Shown here piece after piece: positions 23,900 to 35,344 of a stretch of DNA of 64,000 nucleotides (its first letter is position 1; the number at the start of each line of letters is the position of its first letter). The notes beneath the pieces are model-generated. The model ran no database searches, was not told where the DNA came from, and was given only the letters and a program-made list of their open reading frames with translations. A program made the translations under genes and the position numbers. This DNA is from Massariosphaeria phaeospora (taxonomy: Eukaryota; Ascomycota; Dothideomycetes; Pleosporales), in assembly GCA_011032825.1 (NCBI GenBank), contig JAADJZ010000043.1, forward strand, positions 1-64,000, read 5' to 3'.

Positions 23900-24760
23900 A
23901 ATACCTTAATAACTACTTCTTTTTATACTCGCACTAGCGGTACGAAGGTAGCAAAGCCTAACTTTTACTATAGAGATCGCTTGAAGCTAGAGAACTAGTT
24001 ACTCTAGTTTGACTTTTTCTTTAAGTTCGAAGATGACTATGTTGACGACGTTAACAAGGCATCTCTAATAGCTTTCTACATAAAAAGAACAGCTTTTAAG
24101 TAAGTTTAACTCTACTTAAAAAAGTACCTAGATAGCAACAACAACGAAAACATAATTACACGCATGTTCAAAAATCGCGCTGTGTTTAAAAACAAGCTGC
24201 AACAATTTTATGCAATCGCTAACAAACTCGCTATCGCAGAAAAAACTATTTAACAAATGCGCTAGACTAAGTTAGCTAGAAACTACGCTAACCTATTTTA
24301 ACAGTACTCTATCTAGACTAACTAAAACAACAAAGCACTTATGCGCATGTACAAGCAAAAGCTAAAAAATAACGTTAAAGCAAAACTAATGCGCTTTAGA
24401 GCAGCTACAGACATCTTGGACAACCTAATTAAAAAATTAATCTGCTTCGACAATGAGTTGTACGAACTCGCGATTAAAATGCAAGCCAAAGCAAGATTCT
24501 ACGCACTAAAAAGCAACAAAAGTTATACACTTAACACTAGCTAGCGTTAAGTGCAAACTCAACACTCGCGCCTAGCAAGCGTATACAACTTAGCTTAAAG
24601 ATACAAACCTATGCACCTTAACAACTTTAACAAAAGCAAACTAATTAACAGACAATTAAAGTATAGCAAGAAAACAAGGACTTGCTATAATTGTAGCAAA
24701 CTAGGCTACATCTCTAGCAACTGTTACTAAAAGAACAAAGTTGTTCGGCAGTTAAACGTA
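23900..24760 (+). pseudogene. Element D gag relic
   Basis: The open frame 24341-24544 matches the conserved middle of gypsy gag (KAKLMRFRAATDILDNLI, then FDNELYELA). A zinc knuckle follows at about 24673-24714, reading CYNCSKLGYISSNC. Its His is changed to Tyr while the three Cys are kept. Confidence 0.8.
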
Positions 24761-25639
24761 CTGTCCAATACTACGAGTAGTATTGATAAAGAATAAAAAG
24801 TAATTACTTTTATAAATGTTAAGAGTTAGAGAGAACAGTCGCCTAAAGGAATAAGTTTAGCTAAAAGAAAATTGCTTTGTAACGATACTAACTCTTTGAT
24901 AGACAAAAAATACGAGTTACTAGACGAGCAACTAAACCTACCAAATACTACAGAACATTAAAACTAGATTATTAGAAAAAAACGAGTACAAAGAATCTAT
25001 TAATCTAACACTTTACTTCGAAACAATGTACTCAATTACGACGAAGCAGTGTAAAGATATTTTAACAAGCTCGACTAATAGCTTACAAAAGAAAATAAAC
25101 AAGAAATCTATTAGAAGCTTAAAAAAACAAAACGCTTTAAAGAAAACATTCTACTTCTAGATCTAAACGAATTGGCTACTAAGAAACACTAGCACGATAA
25201 AGCAGCGAGAGAATTTTGACGAAGCTTTAAAAGCAACTGCAAGGACGCGAACTCCTACAGACTACAGTACTACTTAGACTACTAAAATCTAGAACACGCG
25301 AAAATGTTATAGACAGTGTGCTTTTACAATTACTGTTTTACTCACTACTTAGACAAGCAAGGCACAGAATAGTTTTTCAAAAAGAAAAGCTAATTCTGCT
25401 CTTGGAAGTAGTTTAACTGCAAAAACGACACTTGCAAATACTACTTATAAAACAAACGCAACATACCGCACTTCTTTAGAAAAAACAACTTAGCAGAACT
25501 GCTCGCAATGCAAATGCTTGTAAACAACAACTGCACTTAGGTTTAATAGCAAACCTGCCTACACTCTAACTGCGCATAGCATTAGACTTTTAAGAAAGTT
25601 AACGAATTTAGTACAGAGTTTTTTTTAAGCTAGCAACGC

Positions 25640-28600
25640 TTAACTCTAAAGTTAGACAAATTAACGTAATCAACCTAGCGAAATAGATTAAGCTCTTAGT
25701 AAAGCTTAACGGTTACCCAATGAAAGCTTTAATCGACATAGAAGTATAGAATAACTTTGTTTCTACTTAAGCAGTGTTTGTAGCTGGTTTACACCTACTA
25801 AAGAAACAACAGCTCTATCTACTTGCTAGTGCCAACGGATAGCTTATACGAGCGCAACTAGTAGTTACGCACAAAATAAGTAACGCACTATTGCACATTG
25901 AACAACACTAAAAGAAGTTAGCTTTCGACGTCTTTAGACTAGCTATTTACGACATTATTTTAAAACTTCTTTAGTTAAAAAAGCATAATCTCTAGATTGA
26001 CTAAAGGAAAAACACGCTTTTACTAGAGTGTTGCAGGAACAGCGCTTCTAACACTATGCCTGCGCATTAGCAAAGTTTGATAGCAAATAAAAAAACAATT
26101 AATGTAATTGCATCGACAAAGGACAGCTTTAGAATACAAAAGTCTAACTTAACAGATACCAACTTAGAGCCCTTAAATTAACAAGTTAGAGTAAAAAAAA
26201 AAATTAGCGTACTTTTAGAAATACTCTACGAGTACAAAGAGTTTAGACATTTCTTTTAAAAAGTAGTAGATGCAAAAGCATTACCAAAACACAAACTTTA
26301 AAACTACAAAATTGTTTTACAAAAAAAAAAGCAACTAACTTTCAGCTCAATATACGGACTATTAGAAAAAAAGTTAAGCACACTTTGCAATTACATTAAA
26401 AATAACTTAAAAAAAAGTTACATACAACTATTACAGTTACCTGCAAAATACCTAATTATCTTTGTACTAAAGAAAAACGGCGTACTACGACTATGCGTTA
26501 ACTTTTAAAAGCTCAACAACATTACAGTCAAAAATTAATACTCTTTACTAAATATTACAGAATTACGAGATTGATTATTTTACGCAAAAGTCTTTACAGC
26601 GCTCAACCTACGGAACAGTTACTACTTTATTAAAATTAAAAAAAGTAAAAAATAGAAGACAGCGTTTTAAACGAGATACAGACATTACGAATACACTGTT
26701 ATGCTATTTAAGCTCACAAATGCTTTAGCAACTTTTTAAAAGCTTATTAACAACGTGTTGAGAATGCATTTAAACATTTTTGTTGTTGCTTATCTAGACA
26801 ACATCTTTATCTATTTTAAAACTTAAAAAGACTATGTTAAACATGTCAAAACGGTGCTAAAGTGCCTTAACAAGTTTAACTTTTAACTTAAACTAAAGAA
26901 GTGCGAATTTTACAAAGCGCAAAGTTGCATTTTTTAGATACGTAGTAGAAGCAGACGGAGTACGCATAAGCGAAGACAAGATTAAAGTAGTTAAAAAATA
27001 GCTACAACTTAAGAACGTTAAGAAAATACAATCTTTCTTAAAGTTTCTAAACTTTAACTAACAGTTTATTAAAGATTACTTAAAAATTGCTATACTTTTG
27101 ACAAAGCTTACGCGAAAGAATACAGCCTTTGCATAAAGCAAGAAAGCAAAAGAAACTTTCTAACAGCTTAAAAACGCAAGCATTAGCTTACTATGCTTTT
27201 GAATATTTCAAGCAAAACAACTTTTACGCTTTAAAACTAATGCGTTAGATTTTGCGCTAGGAGAATGTGCTAGTTAATTACACAAAGACAAATAGCACTC
27301 TATCGCTTACTACTTACGCAAGTTTTTAAGACTTAAAGAACAATACAACGTGCACAACAAAAAGCTGCTAGCTATTGTTGCATGCTTACAGCATTAAAGA
27401 GTATACGCAGAAAGCTGCTCAAAACTCACAATATTCACGAATTACAAGAACTTAGTCAATTTTACGACTACTAAAGTACTCAACCGAAGGCAAGTTAGAT
27501 AGTTAGAAATGCTAGGCTAGTACAAGTTCAAGATCGTGTACACACTAGAAAAAGACAACAGCAAAGCTAACGCTCTTAGCTAACAACATAATATTGCCAA
27601 AACAAAGAAAATTATTAACACTGCGATACTTAAGGTTAACTAAGACGAATTACTAAAACTAGCTAGAACGCTAAACGTGCTTCTAAAGACTACAATTATA
27701 GTTTTAAAAAAATTGCAAGAAACAATTATACAACAACATTACAATAACCTAGTTTACAGTTACTTTAGAATTACAAAAACAATAGAACTTATTAAACAAA
27801 ACTACGAGTTTAGCGGAATAAAAAACAAAGTTACTGCAATTGTTAAGAAATGTGCAGACTATTAGAAAAACAAACATAGTACCTACGCACAATACAAAGA
27901 AATGCAGGCCCTAGAGCTACTAGATAAGTTTTGAACTAATATCTCTATAAATTTTGTAACAGAATTGCTCTTGTTAAAGGACCTTGCTATAAGAATAGCC
28001 TACAACGCTATTATAGTTATAGTCGACTAATTTACTAAGTACGCGAAAATAATACTTTTCAAGAACACGTACATTGCACAACAACTAGAATTTATTCTTT
28101 TAGATCGACTTATTAGATACTATGAAATACTCAAATTAATTATTAGTAACAAAGACAAGCTCTTTACATCGAACTATTGGACAACTTTGTTAGCCGCAAT
28201 TAAAACGAAACGCAAGCTATTAACAGCGTATTATCTACAAACAAATAGGTAAACAGAAAGAACAAATTAAACTATAAAGACATATCTAAGGATATACAGC
28301 AACGAACGACAAACTAATTAAGTAAAGCTTTTACTAATAGCATAGTTAGCGTATAACAACAAGTTGTTGAAGTTTACAAGACAGACACTGTACTACGCAA
28401 ATTACAAAAAACACTTACATTTCTTTGAAAAAACGCTTTTAAGCGCGAAAGCTAAAACTGCTACAAAAGTAGTAAAAGAGCTTAAAAAAGTACATAAGTT
28501 ACTACGAAGTAAACTTAAAATAGCGCAACGCTAAAGCATTTTATATGTTAACTAAAAACGAAAAATAGCACTTTAGCTAAAGAGAAAAGATAGAGTTTAT

Positions 28601-29000
28601 CTCTTTACAAAGAATTTGCGCACTAAACGACCAAGCAAAGGTCTAGACAACGTTAAAGTCAAACTATTTTTAATATTAGAACAACAAAGTCTAGTTAATT
28701 ACAAATTAGACTTGCCTAAAGGCGCAAAGATCTACCTAGTATTCTACATATTCTTGTTAGAACTAGCTAACTTACAAACGCTACTCTAGCGAACCTTTCG
28801 CTATGAAACTAAAAAAGAAAACAAATTTAAAGTTAAGAAAATTATCGCACACCGAGTTGTAAATAACTAGAAAGAATACCTAGTTAAATAGTTAGGCTAC
28901 TTAGACAGCGAGAATACATAGAAACTAAACACGAACTTTACAAACTGCTACTAGATCCTAGCACAGTATCGTTAAGACTAGTTAGGTACAACGAAACGTC
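25640..29000 (+). pseudogene. Element D pol relic (protease, RT, RNase H, integrase, chromodomain)
   Basis: Protease at about 25705-25760 (KLNGYPMKALIDIE). RT at about 26440-26815 (FVLKKNGVLRLCVNF, then KVFTALNLR, then VAYLDNIFIYF, with the second catalytic Asp changed to Asn). RNase H is at about 27230-27600 and integrase at about 27900-28450. The linker LPKGAKIYLVF and a chromodomain KEYLVK.LGYLDSENT follow at about 28700-28960. The frame 27677-27865 is the start of integrase. Stops are mostly TAG at expected Trp or Gln positions. Confidence 0.85.
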
Positions 29001-29501
29001 GCTCTCTTACACTTTGTTACCAAGGCTATCCAACGCACTCTAGGTAAAAGAAGACATCGCTAGACTATTAGAAAGACTCGCAGTCGCCTCTTGCTGTTCT
29101 AGCAACGAGATGCTCGCTTTCTCGACTGCGATCGCTTTCGCTGCACGCTTTGCATTTTCGCGCAGCGCTTGCTTAACTTCTGCCGCTTCTTTCTTTACTG
29201 CTTCTAGCTAAGCCTAAAGACGCTCGCGCTCTTAACAAATAAGCACCTATTTATTTTCTAAAATCTAAATATTACAATTTTTAAGATTTTGACGATTACA
29301 CTTATTACACTGTTTTAAACGAACATGCACTTTGCAAACTAAGCTCGCAAAACAATAGCTTTAGCAAGCAACAAGCATAATGTCTCTAAACAAGTTAATA
29401 AATATCGCAAAATTAAAACGTTGTGTGGTACTGTTAGAAAAAAAAGCTTTTAGCATAGCAAAAAAAAGCTTCAAGAACGAAGCATAAGAAAAGAGAAATA
29501 G

Positions 29502-29973
29502 TGTTACAATCAATAATCTGCTAAGCTGCTAAAAGAAAAAGATGCTTTTACTTTAGCGCTTAAGGTAACAGAGCACGGCTATACTTTGAGTAAGCTTAGC
29601 ACGTAAGCTAAGGACTTTTCTCAACAACACAGCTTCTTTATATGCTCTCTTTAATCTTACGCTCTTTGTAGCACCTTAAGAGCAAAAAATTAAAGTGCTT
29701 TTATTAATCTGCTAGCTTTGTAAGAGCAAGGAGATTATACAAAGCACACCTACGTATATAGTTAAGACAATAAACTTTTATAGCTTATCGTCTTTAATCT
29801 CAATTACCTAAGTTAACTTTTACTTTAACTTTTATACTCTTTGCAAAACGAAGCTTGCTACTGCCTTAGTATTGAACGCTATACAACTTCTTTTAGTCTA
29901 TCGAACTTACTTCATCTCTAAGAACCAACCTAAGCCTAATAAAAGACTTTTCCAAGTTCGCTTAGCCTTTACA
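29502..29973 (+). repeat. Element D 3' LTR
   Basis: 472 bp, TGTTACAATCAATAATCT...CTTTACA; 32 transitions against the 5' LTR. Confidence 0.93.
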
Positions 29974-29978
29974 CATGT
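29974..29978. repeat. Target site duplication of element D, right copy
   Basis: CATGT, identical to 23400-23404. Confidence 0.85.
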
Positions 29979-30149
29979 ATACAATTGCTACACTAAAAAA
30001 TCTTATAATAATAGCTATTATAGCTGTTGCAAATAACTTATTTTTGTAGTAGTAAGTATGTTAGTATTTAAACGTTACGCAATTCTAAACGCTACGCGCA
30101 CGAACATAGTAGCTAGATAAAATTAAGTTAAATACGTTTTTAAAAGCTT
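29979..30149. other. Short AT-rich gap between elements D and E1
   Basis: Part of the DNA into which D inserted. It shows no clear match to the missing 3' half of E2 and no other recognisable content. Confidence 0.4.
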
Positions 30150-30222
30150 GTAACGTACTTTACAAACTCGTCGAATACACAAGTTCGCCAAACACTTTTG
30201 CTAAGCTTCTACTAACTCTACC
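30150..30222. repeat. Element E1 left terminal inverted repeat
   Basis: Starts GTAACGTACTTTAC and ends AACTCTACC; matches the reverse complement of 31945-32015 and of the E2 terminus at 32909-32981. Confidence 0.8.
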
Positions 30223-31944
30223 TATGTACACGATGCTTTTACAACAACACTAAATAGAGCTTTCTAATAAACGTTAGATACAAACTACTTTTTAAGCTTT
30301 TAAACAAAACGCGATACTTTTTTTGCAACGCGCTGCAGCTATCTATACTATCTTTTAAGCAACACTAAGCAATTAACGCGTCAAACAGCTTTTACAAGCA
30401 GATTACAAGCTTAAATTAATAAATCTAACAAAAACTAAAGAAAGCGTAGTTGTTAAGTATATACTTAAGCTTATTACGCGCGAATATCTTTCTAAGCTCG
30501 CAGCTATAGCTAATATAGCCAATTCCTTGCGCGCAAAGCGCAATCTAGGCTAGGTTAGCTTAAACTAGCCTAGTACGTAAGTTAAGCACTGCTTTAAGTT
30601 TACAATAAAGTTCAATTGCAAGTACAATTATAAAAAAGCGCTTTGCAAAGACTTAGAAGTTATCTAAAGCTAGTTTAGCCTAGTAGCTAACATTAAAGCT
30701 AAGTACAGTATCTAGAATAAAGACACGTACAACTTTAACAAAACAAGCTTTATAATAGGCTAAATAACAACTAAAGTAGTTGTTATAGCTTTAGAGAATC
30801 AAGAACAGCTAAAGGCAATACAGCAAAGCAATAGAAAATAAACAACAGTTATTCAAAGCATTAACGCAACAAAGTAAGCTATTCTACTTTTTATTATTTT
30901 TAAAAGCTGCTATTACCTCTTTGCTTAGTACAAAAAAAAAATCTGCTTTAAAACTAGGTTATTGCAGTTTCTAAAAACGGCTAGACAACAAATAAGCTTA
31001 GCTTGCAGTAGTTAAAGCACTTTAATAAGTATACAAAAAAAAAGTAGTTGGTACTTACTAACTACTCGTAATTGACGGCTATAAGAGCTATAACTCGCTC
31101 GCATTCTAGCAATACTACAAAGAGAACAAAATTATTACTATTTGTATGCTTTCGCACTAATCGCACTTTTTACAGCTTTTTAATATAAGTTGTTTTGCTT
31201 TTTTAAAGAAAGCGTACGAGCGCTAAGCTAAAAATCTTATGCGCAACTAAATTACTTACATTACAAAACTTAAGTTTCTACTATGCTTTATACGCGCCTA
31301 TAATGCAGCAATTACTTTTAGTAATATCCAAAAAAAGTTTCAAAGCGCTAGATTAGTTCTATTTAACTTAAAATAAGTTATAACAGCTCTTAACGTTTGG
31401 TTGCGTACTCTATTACTACTACTATTTATTAACAACGAGCCTTAGCAGTTGCAAACTCTAAGCAATACTTTTAAACTAAAGTTGCAATTAACGCTTGTAA
31501 AAGCAAAAATTTAAAAGTATATAAATAGCTTACCAACGTCTATAGAAAAAGCTTTTAAAAAAGTTTTTAAAAAAGCAGCTATTATTGCGCACAAGCTAGT
31601 GTTAGCGCAAAAAAAAAATCGCGAAGCTTTAAGCAGCAAATAAAGCTGCTACGCAACGTAGATTGCATAAAAAAAAGTAGGTTCAAGTAGAAAGAATTTT
31701 GATAGTTAAAAATAAAGCTTGTCTAACTGCTCTAAAAGAGTTTAAAGCGCGTAGTAATAAAAAAAAGCTAAAAACGCAAGTGCGCGCTAAAGTAGGTAAA
31801 CTATTTTAAAAATAGTGTAGATAGTATTATTAAGCTAAGCACAACGCGCGTACGTGTACGCAAGTAGTAAAAGTAAACTTTAACTAATATCTCGTGTTAT
31901 ATTACTCTATACAAAGCTAAATTAAGCTGTTTTACGCTAGAATA

Positions 31945-32015
31945 GAGTAGTTTTGGTAAAAGCTTAGCAAAAGTAATATACGAACCTATGTAATACACGA
32001 ACTTGTAAAGTACGT
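31945..32015. repeat. Element E1 right terminal inverted repeat
   Basis: Reads GGTAAAAGCTTAGC...AAGTACGT; a clear relative of the left repeat in inverted orientation. Confidence 0.75.
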
Positions 32016-32981
32016 TATTGCTAAAATGCAAGCAAGTTATAGCTTTTATAGCTATTAATTGCAAGTAGTTAGTAGCTACTAACTACTTTTTTCTTTGTAT
32101 ATTTATTAAAGTGCTTTAACTACTACAGCTTAAGATTATTTGTTGTCTAGCTTTTTTTAAAAACTGCAATAACTTAGTTTTAAAGTAGATTCTTTTTCTT
32201 GTACTAAGCAAAAAGGTAATAGTAGCTTTTAAAAATAATAAAAAGTAGAATAGCTTACTTTATTGCGTTAATGCTTTAGATAACTATTGTTTACTTTTTA
32301 TTACTTTGCTGTATTGCCTTTAGCTGTTTTTGTTTCTCTAAAGTAGTAACAACTGCTTTAGTTAATATCTAGCTTATTATAAAGCTTGTTTTGTTAAAGT
32401 TGTACGTATTTACATTTTAAATACTATACTTAGCTTTTATATTAGCTACTAGGCAAAACTAGTTTTAAATAACTTTAAAAAATTTGCAAAGCGCTTTTTT
32501 GTAATTGTACTTGCAATTAAACTTTATTGTAAACTTAAAGCAGTGCATAACTTACGTACTAAGCTAGTTTAAGTTAACTTAGCCTAAATTGCGCTTTGCG
32601 CGCAAAGAATTAGCTATATTAGCTACAGCTGCAAGCTTAAAAAAAAATCTGCGCAATATAGCTTAAGTATATACTTAACAACTACGCTCTTTTTAGTTTT
32701 TGTTACATTTTTTAATTTAAGCTAGTAATTTGCTTGTAAAGTTTGTTCTGCGCGTTAGTAGCTTAGTGTTAATTAATTAACGTTGTAAATAGCTGCAGCG
32801 CGTTGCTAAAAAAGTGTTGCATTTTGTTTAAAAGCTTAAAAAGCAAGCTGTATTTAACGTTCTTTAGAAAGTTTTATCTAGTGTTGTTGTTAAGGCATTA
32901 CGTAGGAGGTAGAGTTTGGTAAGAGCTTGGCAAAAGTAATGCACAAACCCGTGTGATGCACGAACCCGTGAGGTACGTTAC
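32016..32981 (-). mobile_element. Element E2: truncated Fot1/pogo-like transposon in inverted orientation
   Basis: Holds the 5' half of the same transposon as E1, on the minus strand. Sequence from about 32040 leftward-to-right mirrors about 30290-31130 of E1. It ends at 32981 in a well-preserved terminal repeat (GGTACGTTAC followed by TA, the expected target dinucleotide). The 3' half is missing: the copy begins abruptly at about 32016, exactly where E1 ends, at the position equivalent to TATTGCTAGAATGC of the transposase. E1 and E2 form an inverted repeat with arms of nearly 1 kb. The outer 100 bp look much less mutated than the rest. Confidence 0.78.
32909..32981. repeat. Well-preserved terminal inverted repeat of E2 at the AT/GC boundary
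   Basis: Contains GCACAAACCCGTG, GCACGAACCCGTG and AGGTACGTTAC. The G:C positions here are T:A in the E1 copies, so this copy shows the pre-mutation state. Confidence 0.8.
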
Positions 32982-33313
32982 TAGATAAGTGCACCAATAG
33001 GAACATAACAACAGCTAGCGTCCCAAAAAGAAGGCACGTGTGCAATATGATCACATTGATTCATAGAGAAATGCGTAAAGGGTACTAACATTGGCTAACA
33101 TGGCTCGCTCGCTCAATGAACAAAAAGCACCATTTATTCTTACACACCGACCGATTCCGACCAATTCCCCCTGGTTAAGTTGGACCGCGTTTACTTCGAT
33201 CCATAGCTGACATGTGTACAGGTGCAGAACTAACCATGCACGTAATCACAGAAAATTACAAAGGCATAGGTTCCAAGGAGAGTAATCAAAAGGTCACAAG
33301 GACCTCAGCCCCT
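32982..33313. other. Intergenic DNA between the transposon edge and KGD2
   Basis: Normal base composition returns at once. It should hold the 3' untranslated region of the minus-strand KGD2 gene. No other feature seen. Confidence 0.6.
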
Positions 33314-35074
33314 CTACCCGAGCAACATCTTCCTCGGGTCTTCGATGAACTGCTTGACCTTCACGAGGAAAGTGACGGCCTCTCTTCCATCAAGAAGGCG
33401 ATGGTCGTAGGTAAGAGCGAGATACATCATCTTGAACACAATTAGTATATATGCAGCTACGAGGGGGAAGGATAGACTGACGGGTCGAATTTCCACCTTG
33501 CCGTTGATGGCAACCGGCTTCTCGTTAATAGCGTGGAGTCCGAGCACTGCAGTCTGCGGCAAGTTGATGATGGGCGTACCCATCAGCGAACCGAACACGC
33601 CACCGTTGCTGATGGTGAAGGTTCCACCGGCCATATCCTCAATGGTGAGCTTGTTATCCCGAGCCTTCTTACCGAGGTCCGCGATTGTTCTTTCAATACC
33701 GACCAAATCCAGAGATTCGGCATTGCGTACAACAGGCGTGACAAGCCCCTTCTCTGTAGCGACAGCAACGGAGATGTCAACGTAGTCGCGGTAGACGATG
33801 GTATCGCCGCCATTCGGTCCTTCAATAGACGCGTTGACTGCTGGGATCTCCTTCATCGCGAGCACGCAGGCGCGCGAGAAGGCGCTCATAAAGCCAAGCT
33901 TTACACCCTCCTTCTTGAGGATCTCGTCCTTGTACAGCTTGCGGAACTCCATGATTGAGGACATGTCGACTTCGTTGAAGGTCGTCAGGGCGGCAGCCGT
34001 GTTCTGCGATTGCTTGAGGCGCTCGGCGATCCGTAGACGCATGCGGTTCATCTTGACCTATAGTAGACGTGAGCGTAGTCCGTGAACGCCAGTATGCATA
34101 TGTTCCTTACACGTCGCTCATCACGGCCTCCTGGGGCGGACTCCTTGGCTTCTGCTTCCTTGGACTGCTTGGGCGCCGTTGGTTTCGATGGTGGGGACGC
34201 GGGCTTGGATTCTTGCTTGGGAGGTGCGGGCCTCGATTCCTGCCGGGGCGGCTCTGGCTTCGACTCTTGTTCCGGCTGGGCCTGGGTCGATTGTTCTTGC
34301 TGACCCTGTGGCTGCGATGCAGTCTGCTGTTCACTTGAGGCGGGCTCCTTGGTCTCCTCGCCTGCGTCCTGCGTCTTGCCGCCGGACGGCTCTCCGCCCA
34401 TCTCCAATTTCACAATCTCCTGGCCCACTGTGACGGTGTCCTCTTCATTGACCAGAAACTCCTTGATCGTGCCGGCCTCGGGTGCGTTGACGGAGACGTC
34501 GATCTGGGTGCGTCAGGGCTATGTCATGCGCTTGGTCGTATGCAGCGTACCTTGTCCGTCTCGATGGTTGCAATCTCCTCATCCTGCTCAACGTAGTCAC
34601 CGACCTCTGCTGCAATCAGCACCCTGTGCGGAGCTCGTCCGGCGAGCCCGGGAGACGGCAATACTGACGTTTTGACCACTGCTTCAACGTTCCCTCGGTG
34701 ATGGACTCGGCCATCTGCGGCACCTTGACCGCAGAGTCGGCTGTGGGCCAGTCAGCCTGGTGTGGTTCCTACGTGTGTGCAGACTCACCATAGCTCCGTG
34801 ACTGCGAGAGGAGGGCAATGTGCGGCGTTGACAGCTGTCTGGGATGCCTGCGCGCCCGTTAGCCTGCGAAGCATCGGCCCATTGGATGCGCCAACCTGGA
34901 GGCCTGGCTCAGCAGACCCGAGGACGTCGCCCGTGAGACGGCCGAGTAGCTGCGTGTCGCCTTGCTGGACGAGGGCAGCCGGGCAGCTGCACGTGAGGAG
35001 GCGCGCAGCCCCGACAGAGACCGCAGCGCATTCGCTGGGGCTGCCAGACGGCGGAGACACTGCTGGCTGGCCAT
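33314..35074 (-). CDS. KGD2: Dihydrolipoamide succinyltransferase, E2 of 2-oxoglutarate dehydrogenase
   Basis: Transfers the succinyl group to CoA in the mitochondrial 2-oxoglutarate dehydrogenase complex (TCA cycle). Seven exons: 34896-35074, 34789-34847, 34669-34740, 34551-34606, 34111-34503, 33482-34057, 33314-33430. They sum to 1452 nt, giving 483 residues. A basic, Ser/Ala-rich leader with a RQLST-type processing site is followed by a lipoyl domain whose IETDK lysine is residue 122. A Pro/Glu/Gln/Lys-rich linker comes next, then the catalytic domain with YDHRLLDG (His455, Asp459). There is no E3-binding domain, as usual for fungal Kgd2. Introns are 47-62 bp; the first has a GCTAAC branch site, and the last (51 bp) leaves the frame open if retained. 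The start MASQQ is the first ATG of the leader. It shares a 270-bp upstream region with the complex I gene. Confidence 0.95.
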
Positions 35075-35344
35075 AATGGGCAATTGCAGGACACGTACGG
35101 AGTACAGCAGGCAGACGAGGCGAGAGACCGAGCACGCAGACTCGAGGGATGGGGTGTGGGTGCGAATAGATGATTGTGAGCGAATTGATTTGGCGGTTGA
35201 CCGCCCAAGCCGCGGCCGCCCAAGCCAAACCTTGGAACCTCGTTCGTCACACTGCCGCGCCGAGCCCCAACGTCGCCCCGGAGCTGCCACCACCGCGACC
35301 GCTCTGACAAAAGCTCTCCTCCTGCTGCTGCGCCAGAGCCCGCC
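35075..35344. promoter_or_regulatory. Shared upstream region of KGD2 and the complex I LYR gene
   Basis: Only 270 bp separate the two start codons, which point away from each other. The region is GC-rich and contains GCGGCCGCC. No individual operator could be assigned. A bidirectional promoter is inferred from the geometry alone. Confidence 0.6.

Larger units (their letters stand above)
23405..29973 (+). mobile_element. Element D: Ty3/gypsy chromovirus LTR retrotransposon of a third family, mutated
   Basis: The best-defined element in the window. It has two direct LTRs of 472 bp each (23405-23876 and 29502-29973) and an exact CATGT duplication on both sides. Gag, protease, RT, RNase H, integrase and a C-terminal chromodomain follow in order on the plus strand. 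The two LTRs differ at 32 positions by direct comparison, all of them C/T or G/A, with no indels. Length is about 6.6 kb. It is dead: every domain is interrupted. The intact ends and target duplication show a single insertion event into DNA that was already in the block. Confidence 0.92.
30150..32015 (+). mobile_element. Element E1: Fot1/pogo-like Tc1-mariner DNA transposon, mutated
   Basis: About 1.87 kb, the usual length for Fot1-like elements. It has terminal inverted repeats of about 70 bp at 30150-30222 and 31945-32015 (outer end GTAACGTAC on the left, GTACGT on the right). The transposase relic is on the plus strand. Its DDE region at about 31070-31290 reads LLVIDGYKS, then an SH.SHFLQLFN block. 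This corresponds to the LxxDGHxSH and PPHSSHLLQPLD motifs of the DDE_1 family. The final Asp of that block is Asn here and the His after DG is Tyr. Numerous stops show that it is inactive. Its right end abuts element E2 directly. Confidence 0.82.
2341..32981. other. AT-rich, RIP-like mutated transposon block
   Basis: A continuous stretch of about 30 kb of strongly AT-rich sequence with no intact long open frame. Retrotransposon and transposase domains can be read through it only across many stops, mostly TAG. The substitutions at conserved residues are those expected from C-to-T and G-to-A change: Trp and Gln to TAG, His to Tyr in zinc knuckles, and Asp to Asn in catalytic sites. GG and CC dinucleotides are visibly scarce. 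Everything identifiable inside is a mobile element, and the right edge falls on a transposon terminus at 32981. Confidence 0.92.

Noticed and set aside
2341..32981. Possibility that the AT-rich block is mitochondrial or bacterial DNA
   Set aside because: LTR pairs, gypsy and Fot1-type domains, target duplication and transition-only LTR differences identify it as nuclear transposon DNA.
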